64,000 bases of DNA from Festucalex cinctus. Lineage: Eukaryota; Chordata; Actinopteri; Syngnathiformes; Syngnathidae. The DNA is taken from contig NC_135421.1 in the NCBI RefSeq assembly GCF_051991245.1, positions 26,784,939 to 26,848,938 of the forward strand, in the 5' to 3' direction. The notes below the pieces were generated by a model. The model was given only the letters and a program-made list of their open reading frames with translations. It was not told where the DNA came from and made no database searches. Positions 11,686 through 23,818 of the stretch are shown one piece after another. Positions within the stretch are counted from its first letter, which is position 1; each line of letters starts with the position of its first letter. The translations under genes were made by a program, and so were the position numbers.

Positions 11686-12784
11686 CAACTAGAAGGATCT
11701 TTACCAAGGCTTAAAAATCCTGATTTGTATCTGAACTGAGCATTATCATTCATATGTTATTCAGAAAATGATCCAGAAATGTTCATGTTAAATGCTAATC
11801 TTGGTCTATTATCCTTCCCTGCGTGAAGTTTTTGTTTTTTGCAAATATTTGCTAACTCAAACAACAACAGTAATGTAATTCGAGACGGTATTGCACATCT
11901 TTCAATTGTTCACATTGTATTTTAATTGCCTAATGAATCAGAGAGAGATTTGTGCATGTGTGGTTTCACACTCTTCACTCCAGCTGGTCAAAGATGACAA
12001 AGCTCTGGCACCACACCAGTACACACACTTCTATTATGCGCCGTCACTGTGACACACACACACGCGCACGCACATTTGGTGTGGGTGATTGTTGCACGCG
12101 GACGAGTGAAATCATTATTAGCCGCTTGCGGGTAGAGCTGATGACAGAAAAGGTGGAGACAATCAGCACTGATCAAAAGGTCCCGTATAGCCCGCAGGAC
12201 GTTTGCAGCGTATGTGGAAAATTCATTTCACATTGCTTCACTACAAAGCGATGATATTCCGCGCTCTTTGTAATACGACAGTCAGGTAGGATGAGGTCAA
12301 TTAGGAGGAGCTGTACAGGCACATTCAATGACAAAAAAAAATAAAAAATAATAATCCAATTGCAATTGCTTCCACAGTCAAGTGTGAGAACTGCAAGCGA
12401 GCTCGAGGAAATCCAGCTTACTCGAGAAGCGAAGATCAAATAGAAGCAAATATGCTTCAAAAAGACGTTTGTTTGTCCATCATGCCGCAACATAAAATGG
12501 AGAGAAAGGTAATACACATTTTTAAAACATCTTAACCATTTTTTTTTTTCCAAACGTGAGCGAAAATATCAACATAATGTATTTTTAGGAGACAATTTGC
12601 TAGACTACTCCTCCAAACAAAATGTCTGCTGTAGTACTACGATTGGCCTGCGAGAGGCAACGTCGTGCTTCAGGGCATCCGGACGAAATAGAAGAAGACA
12701 CAGAAGATGCTAATCTAATGTTGCATTCGAGGAAGCAAGTGGAAAGTCGAATTTTCACGACTTCAACCCAGGAAGCGTGTACGG

Positions 12785-13412
12785 CAGGGGTGTCCAAACT
12801 TTTTCCTCTGAGGGCCACATACAGAAAAATAGAAAGCTGCAAGGGCCACTTTGATTTTTTTTTTTTAAAGTTATTTATTAACACATTACCAGCAAAAAAA
12901 AAAAAAAAAAAGCATCATTTGACGTCTTTTTCCGTCACTGGCGGTGAATGAGTTAAACATGGTAAAAATCAATGAAGCACTTATAAATAGATGATATAAT
13001 GTGCAGTTACTTATTGAAAACTGCTAACAGTCACAAGGCAAATAGTGACCCCTATGTGCCACTATAATAGATACGCCTCTCCACTGAGCAGCAGCTGAAT
13101 CCCAACTTGACATTCTGAACCACAACAAGAACAATCGGTCGTCACCTGACCACACTTAACAACCATTAATCTAATGTGATGTTTTCACAAATTGGACCTT
13201 GACACTCAGCAACAAGTAGATGAAACTATTTTTATTTCTGAGACTGAATTATTAGCTGTAAATTTGTGTCTTTGCATAGCAAGAAATGTTTAATCCACCC
13301 CTTTTTTTTTTTTGAACAGCATTGAAAAATTATTTTTAGTATTTGCAACGGGCCGCCAAAAAGTGTATGGCGGGCCGCAAATGGCCCCCGGGCCGTAGTT
13401 TGGACACCCCTG
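12785..13412. mobile_element. hAT-like element, group A, complete ends
   Basis: CAGGGGTGTCCAAAC...GTTTGGACACCCCTG, 628 bp, with perfect 8-bp duplication GTGTACGG (12777-12784 and 13413-13420). Contains a nested TTAA mini-element at 12878-12956. Confidence 0.9.
12878..12956. mobile_element. TTAA mini-element, about 79 bp (nested in hAT A)
   Basis: TTAACACATTACCAGC...GGCGGTGAATGAGTTAA with an A-run and TTTGACGTC in the middle. It lies inside the hAT-like element at 12785-13412, so it inserted after that element. Confidence 0.7.
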
Positions 13413-13420
13413 GTGTACGG

Positions 13421-15197
13421 GAATGCCCCCTTGAACTCGGAATTCCCACCAAAAAAGTACCCTGACTTCACCAAGCGACTTCGACGTGATGTCACTCTAC
13501 AATGGCGGCCACAATGCAAACGCAATTTACTCAAGTATAAAACGAGATAACTTCACATAACTATATATGTGACATGAAATCATAACAGCGTACTACTGAA
13601 CTGTATAGAATGCTTATGAAACAAGATAAATACATCAATGAAGCAAAATTGCGACAAGGCAAGTTTGCTGGCTGTCAAAATGTGTTTTGAGGACCAAAAC
13701 AAAAAAACAATTATCACAATCCGCCATTTTGGTTGTTTACTTTTGGTTCTAGGAAACGCCAACTGGGACAAGTCCGACTTCCAACTTTCCTTGAATGCAG
13801 CATAAGGCTCCGTTCCAATATCTTCACTATACCCTCCGCTCATCTATGAAGTTTTGTTCAAGAGAGAAGGTTAACAAACTTACGGAAGTCGCTAAATTGA
13901 AAATTGTTACGCCACTGTGATGGATCTGCCACATCAAACATGGCAGCACCAGTTGTTGTTTGGAAAAACAGTAATATATGTTTGTTATTACATTGCTTCA
14001 TAAATCTAAAAGTGGGTGTTGCCAATTTGTTTTAACAAGAGAGTTTTTTTTGGGGGGGAACAGTTTGCACATTAACCGTAGCAGCTCATTAACTGGCGAC
14101 TTCAATGCTACACAGTAGAGCAGTGCTTTCAAAGAGTTAATATAAAAGATAATATTTCCTATCACAGTGGAATAGGTACACTAAAAACTGATTAATGAAT
14201 GAAACGTTCAAAATTATTGTTGTTTTTTTTTTTCTTTCTTCCAATTGTTGGGAATTGTTAGTTTAATGTTCGATCGCCGTGCAACAGAGCTGCCTTGCGA
14301 ATTTTATTTGTTGGCCTGTTCTCTTCTTACACAAGTACTTGTTAGTGACTTGCGAGTATATTTAAGCGTGTTAATGACGCAGTCTTCCTGTGTTGCCGGC
14401 GTGTTGATAAGCTAAGATGTAGGCGAACACTTTTTACTGAGCTTTTACCAGCGTGTTTAGGTGTGGACGTGTGTGCGTCTGGAGCCAGGCAACGTTTCCC
14501 CGGGGCAGCAGACGCCACGTTAACCCTCTCTTCATCTTTCTCTTGCTCGTTTTTCAGCAATTTATTTGACCTTGAAGAGTGAAGGACCTCAAGGTCGTCC
14601 ACTGCAAAAGTCAATTTTAATGTCAGACTTGACATCACGGCTTTTTCACATGGTTTGGTCCATGTGTCTTTCCATTAAAAAAAAACCTTAATAGTCCAAA
14701 TTCTGATTGATGAGTTCAGTTTTGTGCATAATCCAAAACAAAAGTAGTACAAAATGTTCATTCCAGGTTCAGGTGCATGCGCATTGTTTGCAGTCACCTG
14801 TCTGATGTAATGAGGTGGTGGCGAAAGTTGCGAAATTTGGCATCGAAAACGTGACACTCCTCATAATCATTCACTCGCATTCAATAAATTTAATTGGCAC
14901 CCTCTTACAGCTGCTTTGTAAGCTTAATACGCTACACGTGGCGCTTCGAGCGAGTGATCGGGCTGATTGAAAATGACTGATATGATTAAAGCGTATACAA
15001 GAAACAGAGGGAAGAGTTTTGATCCACTGCCATCTTTGGCATGAAGAAACAAAGAGGACGTTCCTCAAAGTAAAGGAACGTTTACAGCGATTTTGCCACA
15101 GGGCCCTCGTACGATTATGTGTTGGAGCAAATGCAATTACTGCAAGAATCCGGCTGCAGAGTTGCATGAAACTGGCCTTTTTTTTTTTTTTTTTTTT
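13421..15197. other. Mostly unique sequence around the weak candidate exon
   Basis: The flanks of the 12785 hAT insertion (about 12600-12776 and 13421-13850) look like one older interrupted element or gene remnant. About 14740-15180 is unique, CpG-containing and balanced in composition, a reasonable place for a conserved non-coding element. Neither can be proven here. Confidence 0.3.
14449..14601 (-). CDS. Weak candidate internal coding exon on the minus strand
   Basis: The minus strand has acceptor ATTGACTTTTGCAG|TGG and donor ACACGCTG|GTAAAA bounding a 153-nt open segment, phase 1 at both ends. It encodes DDLEVLHSSRSNKLLKNEQE followed by KDEERV and a basic/Ala stretch. The charged composition and matching splice signals suggest a coding exon. 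It cannot join directly to the 8412-8529 exon, whose phase differs, so at least one intermediate exon would be needed. No family is recognised and chance is a real alternative. Confidence 0.25.
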
Positions 15198-15590
15198 TTA
15201 ACTCATTCAATCCCAAAAACGTGTAAAAACGTTTTTAAACATTTTGTCCTTCCCTCCCAAAAACGTGTTTACACGTTTTATGTTTTCTTTTTCTTTTCTT
15301 TTTTTTATGCAAGAGCATAACAGAACTTAATAACTTAACATAACTTTGATGCAGCTTCTGACATGAAGAGGTGGCTTAAAGCAATGGTAATTATTGCGGC
15401 CAGCAGGTGGCAGCAGAGTATAAGAGACCAGCCAGGGCTGTGTTGCAGCAAGCTCTTTTTGTGTTTTTACCAGGAATGTGAATACGGACAAAACGTAGCT
15501 ACATTCTAATGCTAATTGCTGGAAAAAAGATACAAATACACTTTTTTTTTCCTGATGAAAACAGAGACTCATCTTTCTTCTTTCAGAGGG
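15198..15590 (+). mobile_element. TTAA-flanked MITE, copy 3 (3' truncated)
   Basis: Begins TTAACTCATTCAATCCC at 15198 and carries GCCAGCAGGTGGCAGCAGAG and TCTAATGCTAATTGCTG. The family 3' end (from GGTTCCATGCTTTTATAG onward) is missing. The start directly abuts a T-run of about 20 nt. Confidence 0.7.
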
Positions 15591-15714
15591 GACGGAGCAA
15601 AAAAAAAGAAAAAAAAAAGACATTAATTCCTTGAACAAAAGGCAACATAATTTTAGGTCTTCAATATGCTTTTTGAAAAAACAAAAAGCACTTCCTAACC
15701 AGACAGATAACAAA

Positions 15715-15718
<4 letters not shown>

Positions 15719-15800
<82 letters not shown>
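15719..15800. repeat. TA microsatellite
   Basis: About 41 TA dinucleotides without interruption, followed by AT-rich sequence. Confidence 0.98.
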
Positions 15801-15802
<2 letters not shown>

Positions 15803-16346
15803 GGTATTTTTTAATTGTTTCTATTCTATTATTTTAGAATGTATATTATATTATTGTTAATGTATTTTTAATTGTATTTTACATTAAAATACAATCAAAA
15901 TCAAATCACTCAAAATTATAAAAGTATTGAAATACTAAGTTTGTCCTACATGTCATTCCAAATCCGCAAAATAATTATTTGGCCTTGCCTAATCACATTG
16001 TAGTATAGGGCAGGATAAGACCCAAGCACAAAACTAAAGAAATGTCTGCCATCTAGTGGCCAATCGTGACATTACAACTTAAATCTACAGTTGACCCCTG
16101 AAAATTTGCAGTTTTGCTGATTTGTATATTCACTGATTTTTTTTCATTTTATATTTTTTCATGTTTTGCCCCCCCCCCCCCCCCCCAAAAAAAAAAAAAA
16201 CCAAACAAACAAACAAACAAAAACTCTTCCCTCTATTTGTCATGGATAAGTTATACTGAATGCTTATCAGCTTTTTTTTTTTTTTTTGAAAGATTTATGT
16301 ATGAATTTTGTTATGTTGGGGGGGCATTGAGTATTCAGAAAATGAT

Positions 16347-16384
<38 letters not shown>

Positions 16385-16394
16385 GCCATTCAGA

Positions 16395-16600
16395 GTGTGG
16401 CTGCCAGTTGCCCGCCACAGCTCTAAATTGTCCATAGGTCCATAACGCAAGTGTGAATGTTTGCTCGCGTATACTTGCCCTGCGACTAACCGACAACCAT
16501 TTCGGACTGTACACCCCGCCCAAAATCAGCTGGGGTAGGCGCTTACCTCACTCACGTCCCAAATGAGGACAAGCAGCAAAGCAAATGGATGGGTGGATAA
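16395..16600 (+). mobile_element. Degraded L2/SINE-like tail
   Basis: Has AAATTGTCCATAGGT, GACTGTACACCCCGCCC and CAGCTGGGGTAGGCGC, then AGCAAATGGATGGGTGGAT. Diverged version of the 18095 tail with some of its 5' body. Confidence 0.65.
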
Positions 16601-18094
16601 ACGTCATAAAACAGAGGATGTAGTTACTGCTGACCCACTGGCACAGAACTGTGGGAGAGGAACTGAAGGAAGACAACAAGTCGGAGTTTTGTAGTGAGGA
16701 GTCAAGGAAGTTTTGCTTTTCTGCAGCAAAAGGCTAAAAACTGTTGTGACATCCAGGTAGTTCCCGGAGGAAAAAAAAAGAAAAAAAAGGCTCAGAGATA
16801 AAAGCTCATTCACTGAAGGTTTCAATGCTTCAATGTCAACATTTTTTTAAAATATTTTTGATAGGTGCAAAAAAAAAAACGTCAGTTGCTCGCAAGCGAA
16901 GCAAATGCACATTTTTCTGCACTGTGAGGGTAAAGATAAGTTGACACGCTGTCGTTTCCATAAACGTCCCCTCAGGCACCGTGAACTGAGCGTCGCCGCT
17001 ATTTGGGACGACAGCGACGTTCCCGCTCTCTCTATCATCTTCTTGCTGTCGCTCTTAAAAGGGGAATGACAACCATCTGCGGCCTCCCCGGCCCCCTCAA
17101 CATCTGGACACATCTGGACACACCGAGCGGGTCGAAAGCGAGACGAGATAAGCAGCGAGGGTGGAGTAAGAACCCAAAGAGGGGACAAGACATCATCAGT
17201 CTTGGATCAGCAGGAAGAAATCATGCGCCCGCCATTATTAAGTATCCGATCTCCTGAGAATGAAGATTTATGTGAAGTTATTAAGCAGACTGAGCATGTT
17301 TTACAGTAATGACGGCGATGCGCTCATCCATGCAAGCATTCATATCAGTCAAACGGTCTTATTACTTTCATTTCCTCTTTATTGGTATTTATCGGCGAAT
17401 TTAATGGAAGAGCTGACGCAAATACAACAAATGATCCCCCCGACCACCACCAATTTGGGGTGAACACATCTGTAATAATTTCTCATTTCTGGCAGAGCTT
17501 AATTTGCTTGTCTGCTATTTCTTGAAATTTCATGAAATGTCACAGCAGGGTGAACTCGTGGTTATCATGCCTGCCTCAGTTCCGAGGTTTTGGGTTTGAA
17601 TCTCAATTTTGTGGCAAGGTTGTATATTCTCGCCACGTTCCAAAAAAAAAAAAAAAAAAAAAAAAATGCATGTTGTGTTAACTGAAAGACTTTAAAACGT
17701 CCTTAGGTGTGAAGGGTTGTTTGGCGGTCGTCACTAAATTTTGCCGGTCCACGTTCGTCATTCGCCAAAGGGCCACCGTCTGTCACTGTCAATGCGGCAT
17801 TATTTCAAGCCGGACCAAAACTGCAATCAATCATCAGTCCATCACTTCGTCATCATTATTGCAACATAAAATCATGTTTACAAGGGTCACAGAACTCGTT
17901 CGAACGAGTTCGCAAAGCACATGCGAACGTATCAGTAAAATATAGATAAACGCTAAAAATATAGCTTGACTTGTGCCTGTGGCATTATTGGAAAATTTTA
18001 TGTATTTATTTATTTAGTTATTTATTTATATATATTACATTTTTCTTTTTAAAGTATTTATTTATTTATTTATCTATTTTATTTTATGATATTT
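16600..18094. other. Unassigned unique sequence
   Basis: About 16960-17260 is relatively GC-rich and open on both strands (for example minus-strand FKSDSKKMIERAGTSLSSQI), with no convincing splice pair. It could be a regulatory or 5' exon region of the minus-strand gene. A SINE fragment lies at 17545-17700. Confidence 0.25.
17545..17700 (+). mobile_element. tRNA-SINE-like fragment
   Basis: Carries CTGCCTCAGTTCCGAGGTTT and GGGTTTGAATCTC, resembling the B-box part of fish tRNA-derived SINEs, then CACGTTCC, an A-run and GCATGTTGTGTTAACTGAAAGAC. Related fragments are at 4557-4680, about 26915-27010 and about 35690-35780. Confidence 0.55.
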
Positions 18095-18241
18095 TATGTC
18101 CTGCGATTGGATGGCAACCAGTCCAGGGCATCCCCCGCCTACTGCCCAGTGCCCAGAGCCAGCTGGGATAGGCTCCAGCACCCCCGCCGCGACCCTTGTG
18201 AGGAATAAGCGGTCAAGAAGATGGATGGATGGATGGATGGA
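18095..18241 (+). mobile_element. L2/SINE-like 3' tail
   Basis: Contains GGCAACCAGTCCAGGGC, CAGCTGGGATAGGCTCCAGC and an ATGGATGGATGGATGG tail, the common 3' end of fish L2-type retroelements. Degraded relatives are at about 16395-16600 and 28165-28300. Confidence 0.75.
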
Positions 18242-19436
18242 TATTTTATGTTTTATATTTTATGATGTATATTTGATATACATTTCTTTTTATATATTAT
18301 TTATTTATTTATTTATTTATATATATTATTGGAAATCATGCACACATAAACACATAAAAATTACTACTCAACAATATTCACTTAATTTTCAAAAGTATTT
18401 TTTGTTAATATAGACCAAATTCTAAAGACAGCATTTTTTTACTTGCACATATGCAAGTCAATACCCCATGGAATTATGGGAAACAAATGCTATGTTTTTA
18501 GCATTTAGCCTATCAACACCTTCAAATGTAAAGAAGGAGAACAAAATGGTCGCCAGATTGGCTCGCGCTGTTCAAGTTCCGCTCGAAACGAACCTGACGG
18601 GTGTTTCCGTCAGTCGTCAGTGACAGACTGAGAAGGTCCGTCCGTACTGAACCGGTTCGTGACGATTCCGGCCACGGGCGAAAACCCGCTTCCGCCGGTG
18701 CTTAGTCGGTAATTTTTTTTCCAACGTTTACCATCATTTAGGCAAAAGCATTGAGTAAATTATATGTAGTTAATCAGCATGTCATCTTATTTGCCTCTTC
18801 ATGAGTACGAGATAAACGGTATGATGACCCTCATGCTAAGCCGTTATTGCGCAATAAACCCACTCAGGAGGCTAATAGGTTGAGCTACATCTGTGTGACA
18901 CTCAGAAATGTGTTTAATTAGCATCTTCGCCACTCTTGTTCCTGAGCGAAGGCGGTTATTACATAAGCGGGTCGAGATCCTTGTGTGAGGGGTCAACGCA
19001 CAAGTCAGAGCGCTGGGCGGAGATAATAATACGTTCTGTCTGTCTGACGTGCGAAATGGCCAGCGCGTCGCTTCTCCTGGTGCTTTGGCGCATGTCTGCG
19101 GGTGCAGGAAGGATGTCATTGGGAGTCCGTCTGTCGGTCGGTCCGAGTGTGTGCGCGCGTGTGCGTGCATGCGCGACCGTGGTGTCAGTGTTCATTTTAG
19201 TGCAAATGTCAGCTGGTGGTAAGAGCAGGTTTTTTTGGCCATTAACTATTTATGACAGTGGGAACTCATTCCGCATTTCAATGAAAGCGTGTTTTCATGG
19301 CAAGCAAACCTGACCTCGTTGTCAATAAGACCAAAATCAGCTGTTGTGCATCTGTCATGAAAACTTGTGCTATGTCAAATAATAAATAATAAAATAGTTT
19401 TACTTTTTATTATTATTCATATGACGGAATATTAAG

Positions 19437-19531
<95 letters not shown>

Positions 19532-21184
19532 TAATATTCTGAGAAAAAACACAAATTTACAAGGAATAAACTCACAGATTAAAAAAAAAAAAAAAAAAAA
19601 AAAAATTGACAAATATGCAAAATTAATATGGTGAAAAAACTCATCAAATTATAGGTTTTGGTTGGGTTTACAAATAAGGAGGTAGTACTCCTCCATCCCG
19701 AATGTATCATTGACTCGCAAATTTGCAAATTTTAATGGCAGAGATGTTCATGTTTATTTCTCGTAAATTTGTGAGTTTTTCTGGCAAATTTGCCACTTAA
19801 TAATGTTCCAAATATTGAAGTTTTATTTGCTTTCATTTCTTTTTTTGTTGCTTTCCCCTTTATTTAACCAGGTTGGTCATGTTGAGGTTAAAAACCTCTC
19901 CTCGTAAATTTGTGACTTTTTCTCGCAAATTTGCCACTTTATAATTATAATTTACATTTTAATTAGCAATAAATCAAATGTAAAAAAAAAAAAATGGAGC
20001 AGTCCTGGAAAAGGGAACTCGCATATTTGCCACTTTATATTCTCAAGAATATTTGAGTTTTTATTTTTTACATTTTAATTAGCATTAAATCAATTATCAA
20101 ATTAATTTAACGAGTTAAATGAAAAAAAAAAATATGACGTTGCATGTATGTTTTGGCATGTTTCATAAGAACTGATGTATAATAGATGTTGAGTGGGGCA
20201 GATTTAAAAATGGAGCTCGGACCAGAATTTCCCTACCCCAGATCTACACATACAGGTGGTTGTTTTATTAAAAATAACTCCTTATTTTTAAATGCTGCTA
20301 ATTTGCTCTTATTATTGTAATATTTTCTAATGTTTTTGTGTGTGTGTTCCATGAAGTATAGGAAGTCTATTGAAGAGCAAACTGATACTCTGCATAGGCG
20401 ACCGATATTTTGAAAGCCTCAAATTATACACGTCATTTTATTTATTTATTTTTTAAAAACATTCAAATTTGCTAGGATTGCTTACACCACTTTTCCGTGC
20501 CCGTAATGTAGACCCACCCATGCATCCACATTGATTCTTAATTTCTCTGATACAACCACCTCATGCTGGCTGCAGCAATGACAAAGGAGGGCTTTTATTA
20601 TATTCCTATAATGTTCCAATGCACTATACCCACAAATAACACCCATGGGTCGATTGTAATTGGTCGGCCAGTCGGCGCTTTCTGCAATCATCGGAAAACC
20701 CGTTAAATTAATGAGGTATGGTGCCTAGTAGTAAATTTCTATCCATTTCAAGAGGGTTTTTTTTTTTTTTTTTTTTGTATCACTCAGGTTGCATTCTTCT
20801 CTTCCCGGAAAAGCTATTACCTCAAATGTACCATTTTTGAAGGGATGCAAAATAGCTGAATATTAGCAATGTGCATTTGCAACACGCTGGCAATGAGTCG
20901 TTTATGTTTCTATCTTATTTCCAGGTTCTCCAACTTTGTCTCAAAAGGTGTAATTGTTGTGTTCTGTTATTCTGCTCAGGACAGTACTACCTGATGAAAT
21001 TAACAAAAATTAATCTGCCTGTAAAAAAAACAACATGATTAGAATTTAAGACTCATTTGTTTTACAGCAAGGCAAACACTACAGCTGCAATTAAAATTCC
21101 GAATGCTCCAAAGGTCGTACAATTAACAAACCAACCAAAACCTTGTCAAAATTGTCATCATATCATATTCTGTTAAATATTAAT
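18242..21184. other. Unassigned sequence, AT-rich with two GC islands
   Basis: Two CpG-bearing patches, 18545-18715 and 18940-19200, contrast with AT-rich surroundings. The first looks transposon-like, the second unique. 19620-20100 contains repeated CGTAAATTTGTGA/TCGCAAATTTGCCAC motifs, a loose local repeat. No gene seen. Confidence 0.3.
19440..19529. repeat. TA microsatellite
   Basis: About 45 TA dinucleotides. One of the longest perfect runs in the window. Confidence 0.98.
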
Positions 21185-21682
21185 TTAACTCATTTGCTCC
21201 CAATAACGTGTAAATACTTTTTTTTAATGTTTTAGGTGTCCCAAAGACGTATTTATACGTTGTTTTTTTGTTTTGTTTTTTTTATGCTAGAGCATACAGA
21301 AGGCTTTGATGCAGCCTCTCAACTGCAAAGAACGGTTGTAGAAATGGTAGTTATTACACAAACGGCCAGCAGGTGGCAGCAGAGCAAAGGAGATCAACCA
21401 GGGCCATCTAGAAAAAAAAGCTCAATTACTTCCAATTTTAAATAGATTTGTGAAAACTGATGAAACTTAGCTCTCTTCTAATGCTAATTGCTGCAAAACG
21501 GAAACAGATAGAAACATACTTTTTTTCCTGATGAAAGAAGAGACTTTAATCTTTCTTTTGATAGGTTCCATGCTTTTATAGCAATTGAACACAATTTTCT
21601 GTGGGCCTTGCAAAATCGGTCAAAATCCAGTAAAACAGCCGGGAGCGAACGGGATTGCGAAATGTGAAAATGGCTGGGAGTA
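21185..21682 (+). mobile_element. TTAA-flanked MITE, copy 4
   Basis: TTAACTCATTTGCTCCCAAT start. Nearly full-length reference copy with an intact centre (GGAGATCAACCAGGGCCATC). The final TGAATGAGTTAA is replaced by TAAGATTCC, so the last few bases are lost. Confidence 0.82.
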
Positions 21683-22198
21683 AGATTCCACTGAACATCA
21701 TGCCAAAAATCTTTTCAGCATAAATAAATATCTACTTGGCTAGGAAGTAAACAAAACATGTGACGTTATCTCACCTACCAACTTTAGTAGCCCCAATTAA
21801 GACATGCCAGTGCCAATTACAGTCAGCGTGACATTTCTTTTCGCATTTTCCTCAGATGTTTTTCCCCCAGTCTTGAATGTCAACTCTCAAATTAAATTAG
21901 TTCAAAAAGTGAGTGGGGCGGTTCGCGTCCCGTTTTGGACCGTCGGAAACAACGCCCGAGGGACTCGAGGGGAGCCAAGAAAACCTTCGAAACTCTCAAA
22001 GTGTTTCAACTGTTTATAGCACAAATGGCCTGCTCCAAGTGAATTGACTTGATGTGCAGAAGTGCTGAGCTGCACCAATTCAAGGAAGTGGAGGGCCAAG
22101 TAGTTACAGTTCACACGGAATCACTGCCGAGTATCACATCGTAAAAAAAAAAAAAGAAAAGACACACTGGTTGTTTAGACCGGGTGTTCTCCAAATAT

Positions 22199-22636
22199 TT
22201 AACTCATTTGCTCCCAATGACGTATAAATACGTTTAAAAAAAATGTTTAAGTGTCCCAAAGACGTATTTATACGTTGTTTTTTTGTTTTGTTTTTTTTAA
22301 TGCTAGAGCATACAGAAGGCTTTGATGCAGCCTCTCAACTGCAAAGAACGGTTGCAGAAATGGTAGTTATTACACAAACGGCCAGCAGGTGGCAGCAGAG
22401 CAAAGGAGATTAGCTCTCTTCTAATGCTAATTGCTGAAAAACGGAAACAGATAGAAACATACTTTTTTTTCCTGATGAAAGAAAAGACTTTAATCTTTCT
22501 TTTGATAGGTTCCATGTTTTTATAGCAATTGAACACAATATTCTGTGGGCCTTGCAAAATCAGTCAAAATCCAGTAAAACAGCCGGGAGCGAACGGGATT
22601 GCGAAATGTGAAAATGGCTGCGAGTCAATGAGTTAA
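22199..22636 (+). mobile_element. TTAA-flanked MITE, copy 5 (internal-deletion subtype)
   Basis: TTAA at 22199-22202 and 22633-22636. It joins CAAAGGAGAT directly to TAGCTCTCTTC, deleting about 65-70 nt present in copy 4. The copy at 62472 has the same breakpoint. Confidence 0.85.
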
Positions 22637-23199
22637 AAGGCAAACTGGGGAAATCTGTTGTCTCGTCCCGGGAGCCACATTCAATAAAAACTATTAAAGC
22701 AGTGGCTGTGAGGGGCCACAGCGGATGCAGGAGAACCAGAGCCCTGAAGTATTTTGGGGTCCCTAATAAGGAAACACTGCTGTGAGGTCAATGAATGGTG
22801 CGTTCAGTTAACGTGAGGAAATTAACATTTCCAGGAGGTCCTGTTTAACAATTGAACAGTCCTGAAAGAAGAAGAAGGACAATTTATAGTTCTTTGAACA
22901 AAGTGTGACTGACATGTGAAAAAGGAAACTCATGAACACTGTGGAACCTGAACTGAAAAAATAGCTCAAAAGTCATCAATCATCTCGTCAGACTTTTGCT
23001 TCGTGAGTGTCTGAAGTATAAACACTGAAAGTGTTTCTCTATTTCTTTGGGTTTCAGTGATTTTTTTTGTAACGCTACCAAAGACGGAAAAAGAGGAAAT
23101 GTCGGATGATAAGCAGAGAACAACAAATAGAACTTATCAAATGTTTGTCAGGCATATTCAAAGGGAGAGTACAGTAGTATTATTTTATTTTAGTTTATA

Positions 23200-23818
23200 C
23201 AGTCAAACCTCGGTTTTCGAACGCATCTTTTCTTAACCAAATCGGTTCTCAACCAGAAAATTCGAGAATTTTATGTCTCAGAACTCGTCCGAAAATTCGG
23301 TTCTCAACCAAACTGAAAAAAGCCGAGAGTACCTGAACGCGATTCACTCGGGAGCACATTCGTGTTCAAAGTTCGTTTGGAGCAGACCTGTTCATTGTTA
23401 TTTACGCAAATCTTTTTTTTTTTTAAGTTTTGCATCATGTATTAGCCCCTAATCAGGGGTCCAAAGAAAGCAAGTGCAAGTGGTAAAGCTGGTGACGAAA
23501 AGAGGAAAGTAGTGCGCACAACTATTGAATTTAAAAAAGAAATGTTTGCATTTTGTCAGGTTTTTTTTCATCATTTTAGATAGGATATCTAAATAATGTC
23601 TATTTCTACCCTTTTCTATTTATGGTATGGTTTATGGTGTAAAATAGTAAAAAAATAAATAAATACATAAAAACTTGGAAAAAGTTTTTTTTAGACTTGG
23701 AACGGATTAAAATTATTTCCATTAATTATAATGGGAAAAATTGTTTCGGATTTCGAACAAATCACTTTTAGAACAGCCTTCTGGAACGGATTATTTTTCG
23801 AAAACCGAGGTTTGACTG
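23200..23818 (+). mobile_element. Tigger/pogo-like deletion derivative
   Basis: Inverted ends CAGTCAAACCTCGGTTTTCG and CGAAAACCGAGGTTTGACTG, perfect over 20 nt and flanked by TA; 619 bp. The centre (about 23455-23545) encodes PKKASASGKAGDEKRKVV and TTIEFKKEMF, typical of the Tigger transposase N-terminus, cut short by a stop. A non-autonomous relic that shows its parent family. Confidence 0.82.

Noticed and set aside
12622..12776. Plus-strand frame starting MSAVVLRLACERQRRASGH
   Set aside because: Looks coding-like for about 50 codons but runs into the hAT insertion at 12785. No family identified and no frame continues after 13420. May be an old transposase or gene fragment, not supported enough to annotate.
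16847..17188. 113-codon minus-strand open frame in a GC-rich patch
   Set aside because: Both strands are open, which fits GC-rich composition. No convincing exon borders.
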